From contig DATNQN010000029.1 in NCBI GenBank assembly GCA_036703985.1, positions 124,001-188,000 on the forward strand: 64,000 bases of DNA, written 5' to 3'. Positions within the stretch are counted from its first letter, which is position 1; every line of letters begins with the position of its first letter. The translations under genes were made by a program, and so were the position numbers. Shown here piece by piece: positions 55,231-64,000 of the stretch. The notes beneath the pieces were generated by a model, which did no database searches, had not been told where the DNA came from, and was given only the letters and a program-made list of their open reading frames with translations. The DNA comes from Leptolyngbyaceae cyanobacterium. Its GTDB lineage: Bacteria > Cyanobacteriota > Cyanobacteriia > Cyanobacteriales > Aerosakkonemataceae.

Positions 55231-55825
55231 ATGTTATAATTTCTTTGATCTTTTAGTATAATTTTTCAATACGGTTAAATTGCGATCGCGATGTTACCGT
55301 TATTGTAAGGATGTAAGTTGTACGCCTATTTTAAACGTAAGCGGCGCAATCCTTAAGAAACATATAGTTAATTTTATATAACCCGGTCAAACAGAAAGTT
55401 TTTCCTTTCTTAATAGACATACTAACTCTTATCAAATTATAGTAGATTTAGATATTTTTTTATTAGGTAGCCAATTTGTAGATGGTTTTTTCATAATGGT
55501 TTATTTATTAATTATTTAAAAACTAAAAGGTGAACAATGACTTTTTTTGTTTGAATAACGACCCCAAAACAGAAAAAATCCAAAGAAATTATACCATTTA
55601 ATACCTTTTATTTAAAATTGTTTTATTTTAAAGGTTTTTAAACATTTACTACCTAAAATAATGGGATGCAACTTGATTTAGATTGAGATTTAATTATTTA
55701 AAGGAATAATTATAAAAACATTATGAGTAAAATTAATTCAGTATATAGTTGACGTAAAATTTATAATTTACCCCTCAACTCAATAGTAAAATACTATAAA
55801 TTGTCTACTCAAACAGAAACAAGTT
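55231..55825. other. 595-base AT-rich divergent region
   Basis: Long runs of A and T between a chemoreceptor gene and a giant kinase gene. No ORF, repeat family or structured RNA is recognisable. It presumably holds both promoters. Confidence 0.6.
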
Positions 55826-58800
55826 ATGAATGCGATCGGCAACTTGGCTGGGTATCAAATCACAGAGCAATTATACGCAGGTCAGCGCACTCTTGTCTAT
55901 CGAGCGATTCGCACTATTGACCGCCAACCCGTTGCCATCAAAGTACTACGAAACGAGTACCCTAATTTTAACGAACTTCTCCAATTTCGCAACCAATATA
56001 CCATTGCTAAAAATCTCGACTTTCCTAGCATTATTAAACCCCTGAGCCTAGAAGTATATCATAATGGCTATGCCTTAATTATGGAAGACTTTGGGGGAAT
56101 TTCTTTAGCTCGTTATCTTCAACCAAGCAAAGTGGGAAAATCCCCTTATAAATACTTACCTTTATTAGAATTTCTAGAGATTGCCATCAAAATCACGGAA
56201 ACTTTACACTATATATATCAAAATCGAGTCATTCATAAAGATATTAAACCTGCCAATATTTTGATTAATCCTGAAACTAAACAAGTTAAATTAATTGATT
56301 TTAGCATTGCCTCTATTTTACCTAGAGAAACTCAAGAGATTCAGAATGCTAACGCTTTAGAAGGCACGTTAGCTTACCTCTCTCCCGAACAAACTGGCAG
56401 AATGAATCGAGGAATTGATTATCGAAGTGATTTTTATTCATTAGGTGTAACTTTTTATGAATTACTGACTGGGGTATTACCTTTCGTTTCAGAAGATGCG
56501 ATGGAATTAGTGCATTGCCATCTTGCTAAGCAACCGATAACTATCGATCGAATCAACCCGGAAATTCCTCTGGTTTTATCAAAAATTGTCAGCAAATTGA
56601 TGGCGAAAAATGCCGAAGAACGTTATCAAAGTGCTTGGGGAATCAAGCATGACTTAGAGATATGTTCAACTCAGCTTCGAGAAACTGGAAAGATAGAGAA
56701 TTTTGAAATAGCACGGCGAGATATTTGCGATCGCTTTATCATTCCCGAAAAACTCTATGGTCGAGAAAGCGAAATAAATCAACTCTTAGATGCCTTTGAA
56801 AGAGTCAGCACGGGTAACGCGGAAATGATGCTGGTTGCTGGATATTCAGGCATTGGAAAAACCGCCGTCGTCAATGAAGTTCACAAACCGATTGCACGAC
56901 AACGCGGCTATTTTATTAAAGGCAAATACGACCAATTTAATCGCCATATCCCATTAAGTGCATTTGTGCAAGCTTTTCGGGATTTAATGGCACAATTGCT
57001 ATCAGAATCAGAAGCCCAAACCCAAACTTGGAGAACCAAAATACTCGAAGCGCTAGGCGAAAACGGACAAGTTTTAATTGATGTGATTCCCGAATTAGAA
57101 AACATTATCGGTAAACAGCCAGCAGCGTTAGAATTATCAGGCAATGCCGCCCAAAATCGCTTTAATATACTATTTCAAAAATTTGTACAAGTTTTCACCA
57201 ATCAAGAACATCCGTTAGTGATGTTTTTAGATGATTTGCAATGGGCTGATTCCGCTTCTTTGAATTTGCTTAAATTATTAATGGAAGAATCCGGCTATTT
57301 ACTGATTTTAGGTGCTTATCGAGATAATGAAGTTTCTGCGGTTCATCCTTTTATTTTAACAGTAGATGAACTGGTTAAAACCGGGGTGAATGTCCATACA
57401 ATAACATTACCGCCATTAAAAGAATCTGACATGAATTCTTTAGTGGCAGATACCCTTAATTGTGAATTGTTTTTGGCTCAACCTCTAACCAAGTTAGTTT
57501 ATCAAAAAACTAAAGGAAATCCTTTTTTTGCCACTCAGTTTCTCAAAGCTTTACATGATGACAAGTTGATCGTATTTAACTATCCTGATTTTCACCTCGA
57601 TCGAGGTAAACATCAGGGTGGATGGCAGTGCGATATTGCTCAAATCAAATCCTTATCACTCACTGATGATGTCGTCGAGTTTATGGCACTGCAATTACAA
57701 AAATTGCCATTAGAAACTCAGGAAATTATTAAACTAGCGGCTTGCGTTGGGGCAACATTTGATTTGAATACGTTAGCAATTGTGAGCGAAAAATCGCCAG
57801 AAAGTACGGCGGCTGCTTTATGGAAGATATTGCAGGAAGGATTGGTGATTCCGACGACGAAAATTTATAAATTTTTTACCCAATCTGATAGCGATCGCAT
57901 TTTTGAGGCTTCGGTTAATTCCACCTATCGATTTTTACACGATCGCATACAACAAGCCAGCTATTCTCTCATCCCCGAAAACCAAAAACAACAGACGCAT
58001 TACCAAATCGGTCAACTACTTCAACAAAATTTATCAGAAATAGAAAGGCAAGAAAAGTTATTCGATATTGTCGGACATTTGAATTTAGCAATTGAGTTAA
58101 TCGCCCAACCGGATGAACGGGAAGATTTAGCCAGACTTAACTTAGCAGCCGGACAAAAGGCTAAAAATTCGACAGCTTATTCAGCCGCTAGAAATTTCGT
58201 ACAAACCGGACTTAGTTTACTGAGTGTAAACTGTTGGCAAAGTCAGTATGAATTAACCCTAAATCTTTATGTAGCTGCGGCAGAAACTGCCTACTTAAAT
58301 GCTGATTTTGCAGAGATGGAACAAAAAGCAGGCGAGGTTTTGCAATCTGCCCAAACCGTATTAGATAAAGTGAAAATTTATCAGATTCAAATCAGCGCAT
58401 TAGCTGCTCAAAGCAGGCTATTAGACGCGATCGCAGTTGGCAGAATCGCCCTAGCGCAACTGGGAATCGAACTCCCCGTCGAACCAGATCGAGCCTCAGT
58501 CGATCGAGCCCTAGAAGCCCTTACCGAAAGAATTCCCGATCGGCAAATTGCCGAACTGACTAACCTACCGGAAATGAGCGATCGTCAAACAATTGCGGCG
58601 ATGCAATTATTAGCCATGTTATTTTTACCCATTTTTATCGGAAATTTCGCTTTATTGCCGGTATTGACTTCCAGTATGGTCAATTTGTCCCTCGAATTCG
58701 GCAATGCACCCGCATCGATCATCGGATATGCCAGTTACGGGATGTTGCTGTGCGCTTCTTTTGGCGAGGTAGAAAGGGGTTATGCGTTTAGCCGCTTGGC

Positions 58801-61336
58801 GCTAAGTTTACTCGATCGTCTTGATGGGCGAGAATTTAAATCTCTCACTTTACTGTTGTGTAGCTTCTTAATCCACCATCGTCAAGAAGCTCTCAGAAGC
58901 ACGATTCCCATGATGAAAGAGGGTTATTTGGCAGGAATGGAAACTGGTGATTTTTTTAGTGCCGGACACAATGCCGATAACTATTTAGATAGTAGTTTAT
59001 TTGCTGGCGTATGCCTAGATGATTGGGAGCTAGAAGTCGAAAATTATTGCACTATTTTATCTCAAATTAAGCAAGATTCTTCCTTAGTTTTCGTGAAAAT
59101 GAAACAGCAAATGGTGCAGAATTTGCGTTCTGTAAATCAGGAACCGGATGTTTTGAAAGGAACTGCTTACGATGAAACGGTGATGATTCCGCAACATCAT
59201 CAAAATAGCGAATTGAGTGCATTGGCTGCTCTCTATATCGGCAAACTGATGCTGGCTTATTTTTTTGACAACTACAACAATGCTTTAGATTATATCGCCC
59301 AAGCTAAACTTTTTTTGGCGACCATTGCAGGAGCGACTTATGCGGCAATTTTTCATTTTTATGCGGGATTAACCGATCTAGCACTCTGTTCTACTCAGTC
59401 AGAAATCGAACAAGCAAATATATTCGAGCGAGTAAAGATTCATCAAGATCTTCTGAGTGAATGGACACGCTATGCCCCGATGAATCACCAACATAGAGTT
59501 GACTTACTTGCCGCCGAAAAATGTCGAATTTTAGGACAAAAAGCCGAAGCGATCGAGTTATACGAACAAGCTATTCTCGGTGCTAAAGAAAATCAATATA
59601 CCCACGAAGAAGGGTTGGCAAATGAACTGGCGGCTAAATTTTATCTGAGTTGGGGAAAAGAAAAAGTAGCCGTCGGGTATATGCAAGAAGCGTACTACTG
59701 CTACACCCGATGGGGTGCTAAAACAAAAATTGCCTATTTAGAAGAAAAATATCCCCAATTACTGGGGACGATTCTCCAACCGACTAATCTAGCAATTGCA
59801 CCAGGGGGAACGATTTCTTCCAGCATTGGCAGAAGTATAAGCAATACCGGTCAAACCTCAAACACTAACTTGTGGTTAGATTTTCCGGCGGTGACGAAAG
59901 CTGCACAAGCGATTTCAGAGGAGATTGCCTTAGAAAAATTATTAGCCACTTTGATGGAAATTGCGATCGCTAATGGGGGAGCGCAAACCGGTATTTTAGT
60001 AATTCATCAAGAAGCAAAATTGGTAGTTGCCGCCAAAGGAGATCGAACTGATACGGAAATGTTGCTAATTCCTTTAGCTGAATACCAGGAATTACCTCAG
60101 AGTTTGATTTACTCTGTAGCCAGAAATCAAACCACGGCAGTTTTTGATGATTTGAGCGATTCACCGCAATTTATCAGCGATCCCTACACGATCGCTCACC
60201 AACCTAAATCAGCTTTATGCACGCCGATTAGCAAGCAGGGGAAATTAGTTGCTATTTTGTATTTGGAAAATAACCTAACCGTGGGAGCATTTACGCGCGA
60301 TCGCGTTGAAAGTTTGCAAATTATCGCCTCCCAAGCTGCCATATCGATCGAGAATGCTCGGTTGTATCAAAAAGTAGAAAAATACTCTCAAAACTTGGCA
60401 GCCGAAGTCGAGCGACAAACGCAAGCTTTAAGCCAAAAAGCATTCGATTTAGAGCAAACCTTGAAAAATTTACAACAAACTCAAGCTCAATTAATTCAGA
60501 GCGAAAAAATGTCAGCCCTCGGTCAACTCGTGGCAGGAATCGCCCATGAAATTAACAATCCAGTGACTTTTATTCATGGCAATCTCGAACATACAGAAAA
60601 TTATATTAAAGATTTACTAAGTTTGTTAGAAGTTTATCAGCAAGAATATCCTGAAACAAATCCAGCGATTCAAGCCAAAATCGAGCAAATCGATTTAGGA
60701 TTTATTTGGAAAGATTTAACTAATGTTTTGCAATCTATGAAATCGGGTAGCGAGCGAATTAAGCAAATTATCTTGAGTTTGCGTAATTTTTCCCGCTTAG
60801 ATGAAGCCGATATGAAAGCTGTCGATATTCACGCCGGAATTGACAGCACTTTGCTAATTTTACAAAATCGCCTTCAAGAAAATAACGATCGACCGAAAGT
60901 AGAGATTATTAAGGAATACGGAAATCTTCCTAGCGTTACCTGTTATGCCAGCCAACTCAATCAGGTATTTTTAAGCATTATTAGTAATGCAATCGACGCT
61001 TTTCAAAGCATGGATGAAATTGGTGGAAATCCCCAAATCCGGATTAAGACAGAACTCCTAGAAAAAGAGCGAGTCAGCATTACAATTTCAGACAATGGTA
61101 GCGGGATTACTGCTGCAATTAAACAACGTATTTTCGAGCCATTTTTTACCACTAAACCAGTAGGAAGCGGCACGGGTTTGGGTTTATCTGTTAGTTATGC
61201 TATTATCAAGCAACATGGGGGTCAATTGATTTGTAACTCTACAGTTAAAGAAGGAACCGCAATGGTAATCGAAATTCCCCTCGCCCCTTCAGAAAAACTT
61301 ATTCCAACTAGCCAGTTTGATGGCAAAAAAAATTAA
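55826..61336 (+). CDS. Ser/Thr kinase - AAA-type ATPase - GAF - histidine kinase (1836 residues)
   Basis: A giant multidomain signalling protein. Residues about 8-270 are a Hanks-type kinase ([14 protein letters not shown] catalytic loop, IDFSIAS as the DFG-like site, [15 protein letters not shown]). Residues about 310-620 are an AAA/STAND-like ATPase, with Walker [11 protein letters not shown] near 339-348 and Walker [13 protein letters not shown] near 468-479. Helical (TPR-like) repeats follow to about 1300. A GAF domain lies at about 1365-1520. HisKA contains His1574 in [17 protein letters not shown], and HATPase has [17 protein letters not shown] and [14 protein letters not shown]. It could couple Ser/Thr and His phosphorylation. 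The start is ATG 55826. Signal and partner are unknown. Confidence 0.94.
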   Translation: MNAIGNLAGYQITEQLYAGQRTLVYRAIRTIDRQPVAIKVLRNEYPNFNELLQFRNQYTIAKNLDFPSIIKPLSLEVYHNGYALIMEDFGGISLARYLQPSKVGKSPYKYLPLLEFLEIAIKITETLHYIYQNRVIHKDIKPANILINPETKQVKLIDFSIASILPRETQEIQNANALEGTLAYLSPEQTGRMNRGIDYRSDFYSLGVTFYELLTGVLPFVSEDAMELVHCHLAKQPITIDRINPEIPLVLSKIVSKLMAKNAEERYQSAWGIKHDLEICSTQLRETGKIENFEIARRDICDRFIIPEKLYGRESEINQLLDAFERVSTGNAEMMLVAGYSGIGKTAVVNEVHKPIARQRGYFIKGKYDQFNRHIPLSAFVQAFRDLMAQLLSESEAQTQTWRTKILEALGENGQVLIDVIPELENIIGKQPAALELSGNAAQNRFNILFQKFVQVFTNQEHPLVMFLDDLQWADSASLNLLKLLMEESGYLLILGAYRDNEVSAVHPFILTVDELVKTGVNVHTITLPPLKESDMNSLVADTLNCELFLAQPLTKLVYQKTKGNPFFATQFLKALHDDKLIVFNYPDFHLDRGKHQGGWQCDIAQIKSLSLTDDVVEFMALQLQKLPLETQEIIKLAACVGATFDLNTLAIVSEKSPESTAAALWKILQEGLVIPTTKIYKFFTQSDSDRIFEASVNSTYRFLHDRIQQASYSLIPENQKQQTHYQIGQLLQQNLSEIERQEKLFDIVGHLNLAIELIAQPDEREDLARLNLAAGQKAKNSTAYSAARNFVQTGLSLLSVNCWQSQYELTLNLYVAAAETAYLNADFAEMEQKAGEVLQSAQTVLDKVKIYQIQISALAAQSRLLDAIAVGRIALAQLGIELPVEPDRASVDRALEALTERIPDRQIAELTNLPEMSDRQTIAAMQLLAMLFLPIFIGNFALLPVLTSSMVNLSLEFGNAPASIIGYASYGMLLCASFGEVERGYAFSRLALSLLDRLDGREFKSLTLLLCSFLIHHRQEALRSTIPMMKEGYLAGMETGDFFSAGHNADNYLDSSLFAGVCLDDWELEVENYCTILSQIKQDSSLVFVKMKQQMVQNLRSVNQEPDVLKGTAYDETVMIPQHHQNSELSALAALYIGKLMLAYFFDNYNNALDYIAQAKLFLATIAGATYAAIFHFYAGLTDLALCSTQSEIEQANIFERVKIHQDLLSEWTRYAPMNHQHRVDLLAAEKCRILGQKAEAIELYEQAILGAKENQYTHEEGLANELAAKFYLSWGKEKVAVGYMQEAYYCYTRWGAKTKIAYLEEKYPQLLGTILQPTNLAIAPGGTISSSIGRSISNTGQTSNTNLWLDFPAVTKAAQAISEEIALEKLLATLMEIAIANGGAQTGILVIHQEAKLVVAAKGDRTDTEMLLIPLAEYQELPQSLIYSVARNQTTAVFDDLSDSPQFISDPYTIAHQPKSALCTPISKQGKLVAILYLENNLTVGAFTRDRVESLQIIASQAAISIENARLYQKVEKYSQNLAAEVERQTQALSQKAFDLEQTLKNLQQTQAQLIQSEKMSALGQLVAGIAHEINNPVTFIHGNLEHTENYIKDLLSLLEVYQQEYPETNPAIQAKIEQIDLGFIWKDLTNVLQSMKSGSERIKQIILSLRNFSRLDEADMKAVDIHAGIDSTLLILQNRLQENNDRPKVEIIKEYGNLPSVTCYASQLNQVFLSIISNAIDAFQSMDEIGGNPQIRIKTELLEKERVSITISDNGSGITAAIKQRIFEPFFTTKPVGSGTGLGLSVSYAIIKQHGGQLICNSTVKEGTAMVIEIPLAPSEKLIPTSQFDGKKN

Positions 61337-61373
61337 GGAAATTTATAGCAAACTCCAGTTACCTGTAGTACAT

Positions 61374-61406
61374 AGAAACCCGGTTTCTTCAAGAAACCGG
61401 GTTTCT
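61374..61406. repeat. Palindromic repeat, copy 4
   Basis: AGAAACCCGGTTTCTT (61374-61389), one C, then AAGAAACCGGGTTTCT (61391-61406), a perfect pairing. It lies between the convergent giant-kinase and yebC genes. Confidence 0.9.
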
Positions 61407-61555
61407 ATGCCCCATATTTACCTGTAGGAGCTTCTTGAGAGCAGTCGGGTTATTTGTGAAATGCTTAATTTATCAGCTAAAGTGAGCCCCTACCCATCTC
61501 ATCAGGTGCGTAAATCCTAAGACAACTGCTTCTAACTGCTAGAATCTGTAGCTCT

Positions 61556-62329
61556 TTAAACCATGCTGAGAGACATCAACTCATCTGCCATATCGAAATT
61601 CGCCGTAACATTTTGTACGTCATCCAAATCTTCTAAAGCGTCCATTAACTTCATCAAAGATCGCGCTTGCATCGGATCGGATACTTCTATAGTATTACTG
61701 GGAATCCAACGCAACTCCGATTCAGCCACGTTAAAGCCTTTTTCTTTGAGAGTGTTGCTCAAATTTTCCAAATTGGGAACGTCGGTAAACACTTCAGCGC
61801 CTTGGGAGTCTTCATCTTCCTCATCCTCCACCATTTCGTAGGACTCTGCCCCACCTTCTAAAGATGCTTCTAACAGCGCATCTTCATCTATTTCTCCCCT
61901 CACGATACAAACACCTTTCCGATCGAACATCCAACTAACGCAACCAGTTTCACCCAAGTTGCCACCGTATTTGCTCAAAGCGGCTCGCAAATCGGCAGCG
62001 GTGCGGTTACGATTATCTGTCAGTGCTTCGATGATAATGGCCACTCCACCTGGGCCATAACCTTCGTAGCGGATATCTTCCCAGTTGTCATCGGGGCCAA
62101 GTTTACCAGCACCTTTTGCGATCGCTCTTTCAATATTTTCATTAGGTATACCAGCTGCCTTTGCTTTTTCGATCGCCGTCCGCAGTTGGAAATTGCCATC
62201 AGGATCTGGTATTCCCATCCGTGCAGCCACGATCATTTGCCGGGATAACTTGGCGAAAACTTTTCCCTTGACAGCATCCACTCTTTCCTTCTGCCGCTTG
62301 ATGTTCGCCCACTTACTATGTCCAGCCAT
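61556..62329 (-). CDS. yebC: YebC/PmpR-family regulatory protein
   Basis: A 257-residue protein starting AGHSKWANIKRQKERVDAVK, the near-invariant YebC start. It continues with FAKLSRQMIVAARMGIPDPD, RAIAKGAGK, YEGYGPGGVAIIIEALTDNR and GGNLGETGCVSWMFDRKG. Family members have been described as transcriptional regulators and, more recently, as ribosome-associated factors that relieve stalling. The start is ATG 62329. It ends about 150 bases after repeat copy 4 and is monocistronic here. Confidence 0.96.
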   Translation of the reverse strand: MAGHSKWANIKRQKERVDAVKGKVFAKLSRQMIVAARMGIPDPDGNFQLRTAIEKAKAAGIPNENIERAIAKGAGKLGPDDNWEDIRYEGYGPGGVAIIIEALTDNRNRTAADLRAALSKYGGNLGETGCVSWMFDRKGVCIVRGEIDEDALLEASLEGGAESYEMVEDEEDEDSQGAEVFTDVPNLENLSNTLKEKGFNVAESELRWIPSNTIEVSDPMQARSLMKLMDALEDLDDVQNVTANFDMADELMSLSMV

Positions 62330-62981
62330 AGACCCAATTTAGTCAATCAATAGAACTCAGGTTATAGATCTTTCTTAGCACAGGCTTTCCGGGTGGGGAG
62401 AACTGGATGTTTTTACCTTCCAGTTCTCGTTCCCAGGTTTAACCTGGAAATGAAAGACAGAGGCTCCAGCTTTTTGGTAAAATATGTAAGAAGGCAAATT
62501 TCTAATATCCATAGATTTAATCAAATAGTAAAAATAAATTTTTATTGATATTACTAATTATCTTCTATTGGGTCTGTCCGATGGTTATGATAAATTCCCA
62601 TTTATCTTATTGTTTAATATTTATTTACAATACAGATATAGAACAATTACTTATAGACACGATTTAAGATTTAATTTAAATTTGATGGGAACGGATAGAC
62701 AAAAACTCAAGGAAACAGGGTAAGCTTACATTTAAGCAAATAAAATACTAGTTACCCGCCTTAAGTACAGAGTTATTCCAAAACTCCAACTTTTGCTAAC
62801 AACCTAAAAAGGTTGAGAAGCTGTATTAGCTAGCTGAATCCAGTTAGTACTGGGGGCTTACTAGTAATTTTTAGCGATTTTTTCAACAATTAACAAAAGT
62901 TTGAGCCGACATTAAAAATGACGGTTCACAACTTTTATTATCCGGAAAAAACCAGCAAATCAAAGCGCAGGAGGAGACTTT
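62330..62981. other. 652-base region upstream of nrtA with two hairpins
   Basis: Between yebC and nrtA (divergent). Two hairpins lie close together: GAGAACTGGA (62398-62407) with TCCAGTTCTC (62419-62428), and CCAGGTT-T-AACCTGG (62433-62447). I found no exact NtcA site (GTA-N8-TAC). A frame opening at 62918 overlaps the nrtA start in another frame and is not a gene. Confidence 0.5.
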
Positions 62982-64000
62982 ATGTCCGAATTTTCAAGCA
63001 GACTTTCTCGACGGAAATTTATCATTACGGCTGGCGTGTCGGCAGCGAGTTCCGTGTTGCTAAAAGGATGCTTGGGAAACCCACCAGAACCGACTTCTAG
63101 TAATACTAATCAAGCTACTCCTACAGCTGTTCCTGCGGTGAACGTTAATCCAGGAGAAGCACCGGAAACTACCAAAATAAAACTGGGTTATGTTCCCATC
63201 GTAGAAGCTGCACCTTTGGTGATTGCAGTGGAAAAAGGTTTCTTTGCCAAATATGGCATGACCGAGGTGGAAATATCCAAACAAGCTAACTGGGGTTCGG
63301 CAAGAGATAACGTAGAAATCGGTTCCGCAGCTGGTGGTATAGATGGCGGACAGTGGCAAATGCCGATGCCGCATTTGATTTCCGAAGGCATCATTACCAA
63401 AGGAAATCAGAAAATCCCCATGTACCTGTTAGCCCAGTTAAATACTCAGGGGAATGGAATTGCGATCGCGGGTAAGCATCAAGGCAAAAATATCGGCTTG
63501 GATCTCAAATCAGCACGAGACTATATTTTGGGATTAAAATCATCGGGAACTCCCTTTAAAGCCGCTTACACATTTCCCAAAGTTAACCAAGATTTTTGGA
63601 TTCGCTATTGGTTTGCCGCAGGTGGCATTGACCCCGATAAAGATGTCAACTTGTTAGCAGTTCCCGCCGCCCAAACCGTCGCCAACATGAAAACTGGTAC
63701 GATGGATGCCTTCAGTACTGGTGACCCTTGGCCATACCGAATCGTCGCCGATAATATTGGCTTTTTAGCAGCATTAACCGCAGACATTTGGCAATTCCAC
63801 CCAGAAGAATATTTGGCAATTCGGGCTGATTGGGTAGACAAACATCCCAAAGCAACTAAAGCTTTATTAAAAGGATTGATGGCAGCGCAACAGTGGTGCG
63901 ACCAACCGCAAAATCGGGATGAATTATCTGCTATTGTCTCTAAAGCGGCTTACTTCAACGTACCGCCTACGGTATTAGCTCCACCTTATAAAGGTTTGTA
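62982..64000 (+). CDS. nrtA: Nitrate ABC transporter substrate-binding lipoprotein NrtA (3' end outside window)
   Basis: At least 339 residues are visible and the frame is open at the window edge. Residues 1-11 contain a twin-arginine motif ([13 protein letters not shown]), then a hydrophobic core and a lipobox LLKGC with Cys29 as the probable lipid site. After a Pro/Thr-rich linker the periplasmic binding domain follows: [40 protein letters not shown] and [20 protein letters not shown]. NrtA binds nitrate/nitrite for the NrtABCD importer. The start is ATG 62982, with AGGAGGAG 6-13 bases upstream. nrtB to nrtD are presumably beyond the window. Confidence 0.93.
   Translation, partial: MSEFSSRLSRRKFIITAGVSAASSVLLKGCLGNPPEPTSSNTNQATPTAVPAVNVNPGEAPETTKIKLGYVPIVEAAPLVIAVEKGFFAKYGMTEVEISKQANWGSARDNVEIGSAAGGIDGGQWQMPMPHLISEGIITKGNQKIPMYLLAQLNTQGNGIAIAGKHQGKNIGLDLKSARDYILGLKSSGTPFKAAYTFPKVNQDFWIRYWFAAGGIDPDKDVNLLAVPAAQTVANMKTGTMDAFSTGDPWPYRIVADNIGFLAALTADIWQFHPEEYLAIRADWVDKHPKATKALLKGLMAAQQWCDQPQNRDELSAIVSKAAYFNVPPTVLAPPYKGL

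Noticed and set aside
62700-62981. NtcA site upstream of nrtA
   Set aside because: Scanning for GTA-N8-TAC found none. The nearest (GTA and TAC around 62849) has nine bases between the half-sites, so I do not claim a site.
62918-63100. Open reading frame overlapping the nrtA start
   Set aside because: It lies in another frame of nrtA, has no family match, and the nrtA start has a strong Shine-Dalgarno and a lipoprotein signal.
1-64000. tRNA or rRNA genes
   Set aside because: Searching by eye for the conserved T-loop (GGTTCGA) with paired arms gave only coding-sequence coincidences, such as GGTTCGA inside folK.
1-64000. CRISPR array
   Set aside because: No regularly spaced direct repeats with unique spacers; the repeats seen are dispersed palindromes or short heptads.

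Overview
The window comes from a cyanobacterium, most likely a filamentous (Oscillatoriales-like) one. The HIP1 octamer GCGATCGC and its GCGATCG core occur throughout. Lineage-typical genes include sasA (clock output kinase), sipA, ycf23, DUF760 and CAAD-domain proteins, a group 2 sigma factor, nrtA and a LexA with a cyanobacterial-type box. Heptameric tandem repeats and palindromic intergenic repeats are also characteristic. No tRNA, rRNA, CRISPR array, prophage or complete insertion sequence was found.

Layout. 1-6.6 kb: 3' end of a UDP-glucose dehydrogenase gene, a DUF2993 protein, and an ABC exporter (one ATPase, two paralogous permeases). 6.7-10.2 kb: a SucD/SucC-like pair whose alpha subunit has Tyr at the phosphohistidine position, and an SDR enzyme. 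10.4-19 kb: a repeat-bearing membrane protein, a FetB-like permease, a DegT aminotransferase preceded by a 21-codon leader ORF, ycf23, a sigma factor, DUF760, a NUDIX hydrolase and sasA. 19-25.4 kb: a long intergenic region with a possible structured RNA, a DUF2079 membrane protein, a GT4 glycosyltransferase, a cysteine desulfurase and a WD40 protein.

25.6-30.1 kb is the most unusual part. A co-directional run encodes a Uma2 protein, a photolyase/cryptochrome FAD-binding domain on its own, a separate small protein resembling the photolyase alpha/beta domain, an ATP-grasp ligase of the graspetide (omega-ester peptide) type, and a 456-residue protein. That protein carries seven intact TT-x-A-x-GEEGG cores followed by three 40-residue repeats and an RTX-like tail. 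I read this as a multicore graspetide system whose peptide is attached to a large, probably surface-directed protein, next to a split flavoprotein. A rho-independent terminator closes it.

30-44.8 kb: a PAS/GAF histidine kinase, argF, lexA (with a perfect LexA box) and ampG, a small membrane protein overlapping a GNAT gene, a zinc-ribbon protein, a HEAT protein convergent with sipA, cbiX behind a cobalamin riboswitch, a truncated deaminase, folK, a CAAD protein, a 36-residue membrane peptide and a secreted protein. 45-64 kb: a dicarboxylate/amino-acid symporter, an SPFH protein, a membrane protein with a HEPN-like motif coupled to a small ORF containing a 32-nt perfect palindrome, a UbiH-type hydroxylase, two chemoreceptors, an 1836-residue Ser/Thr kinase-ATPase-histidine kinase, yebC, and the 5' part of nrtA running off the window.

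Signal transduction is heavily represented (four histidine-kinase or kinase genes, two chemoreceptors, one sigma factor). Five copies of a hairpin repeat with arms close to AGAAACCCGGTTTCTT sit just 3' of genes and probably act as terminators.
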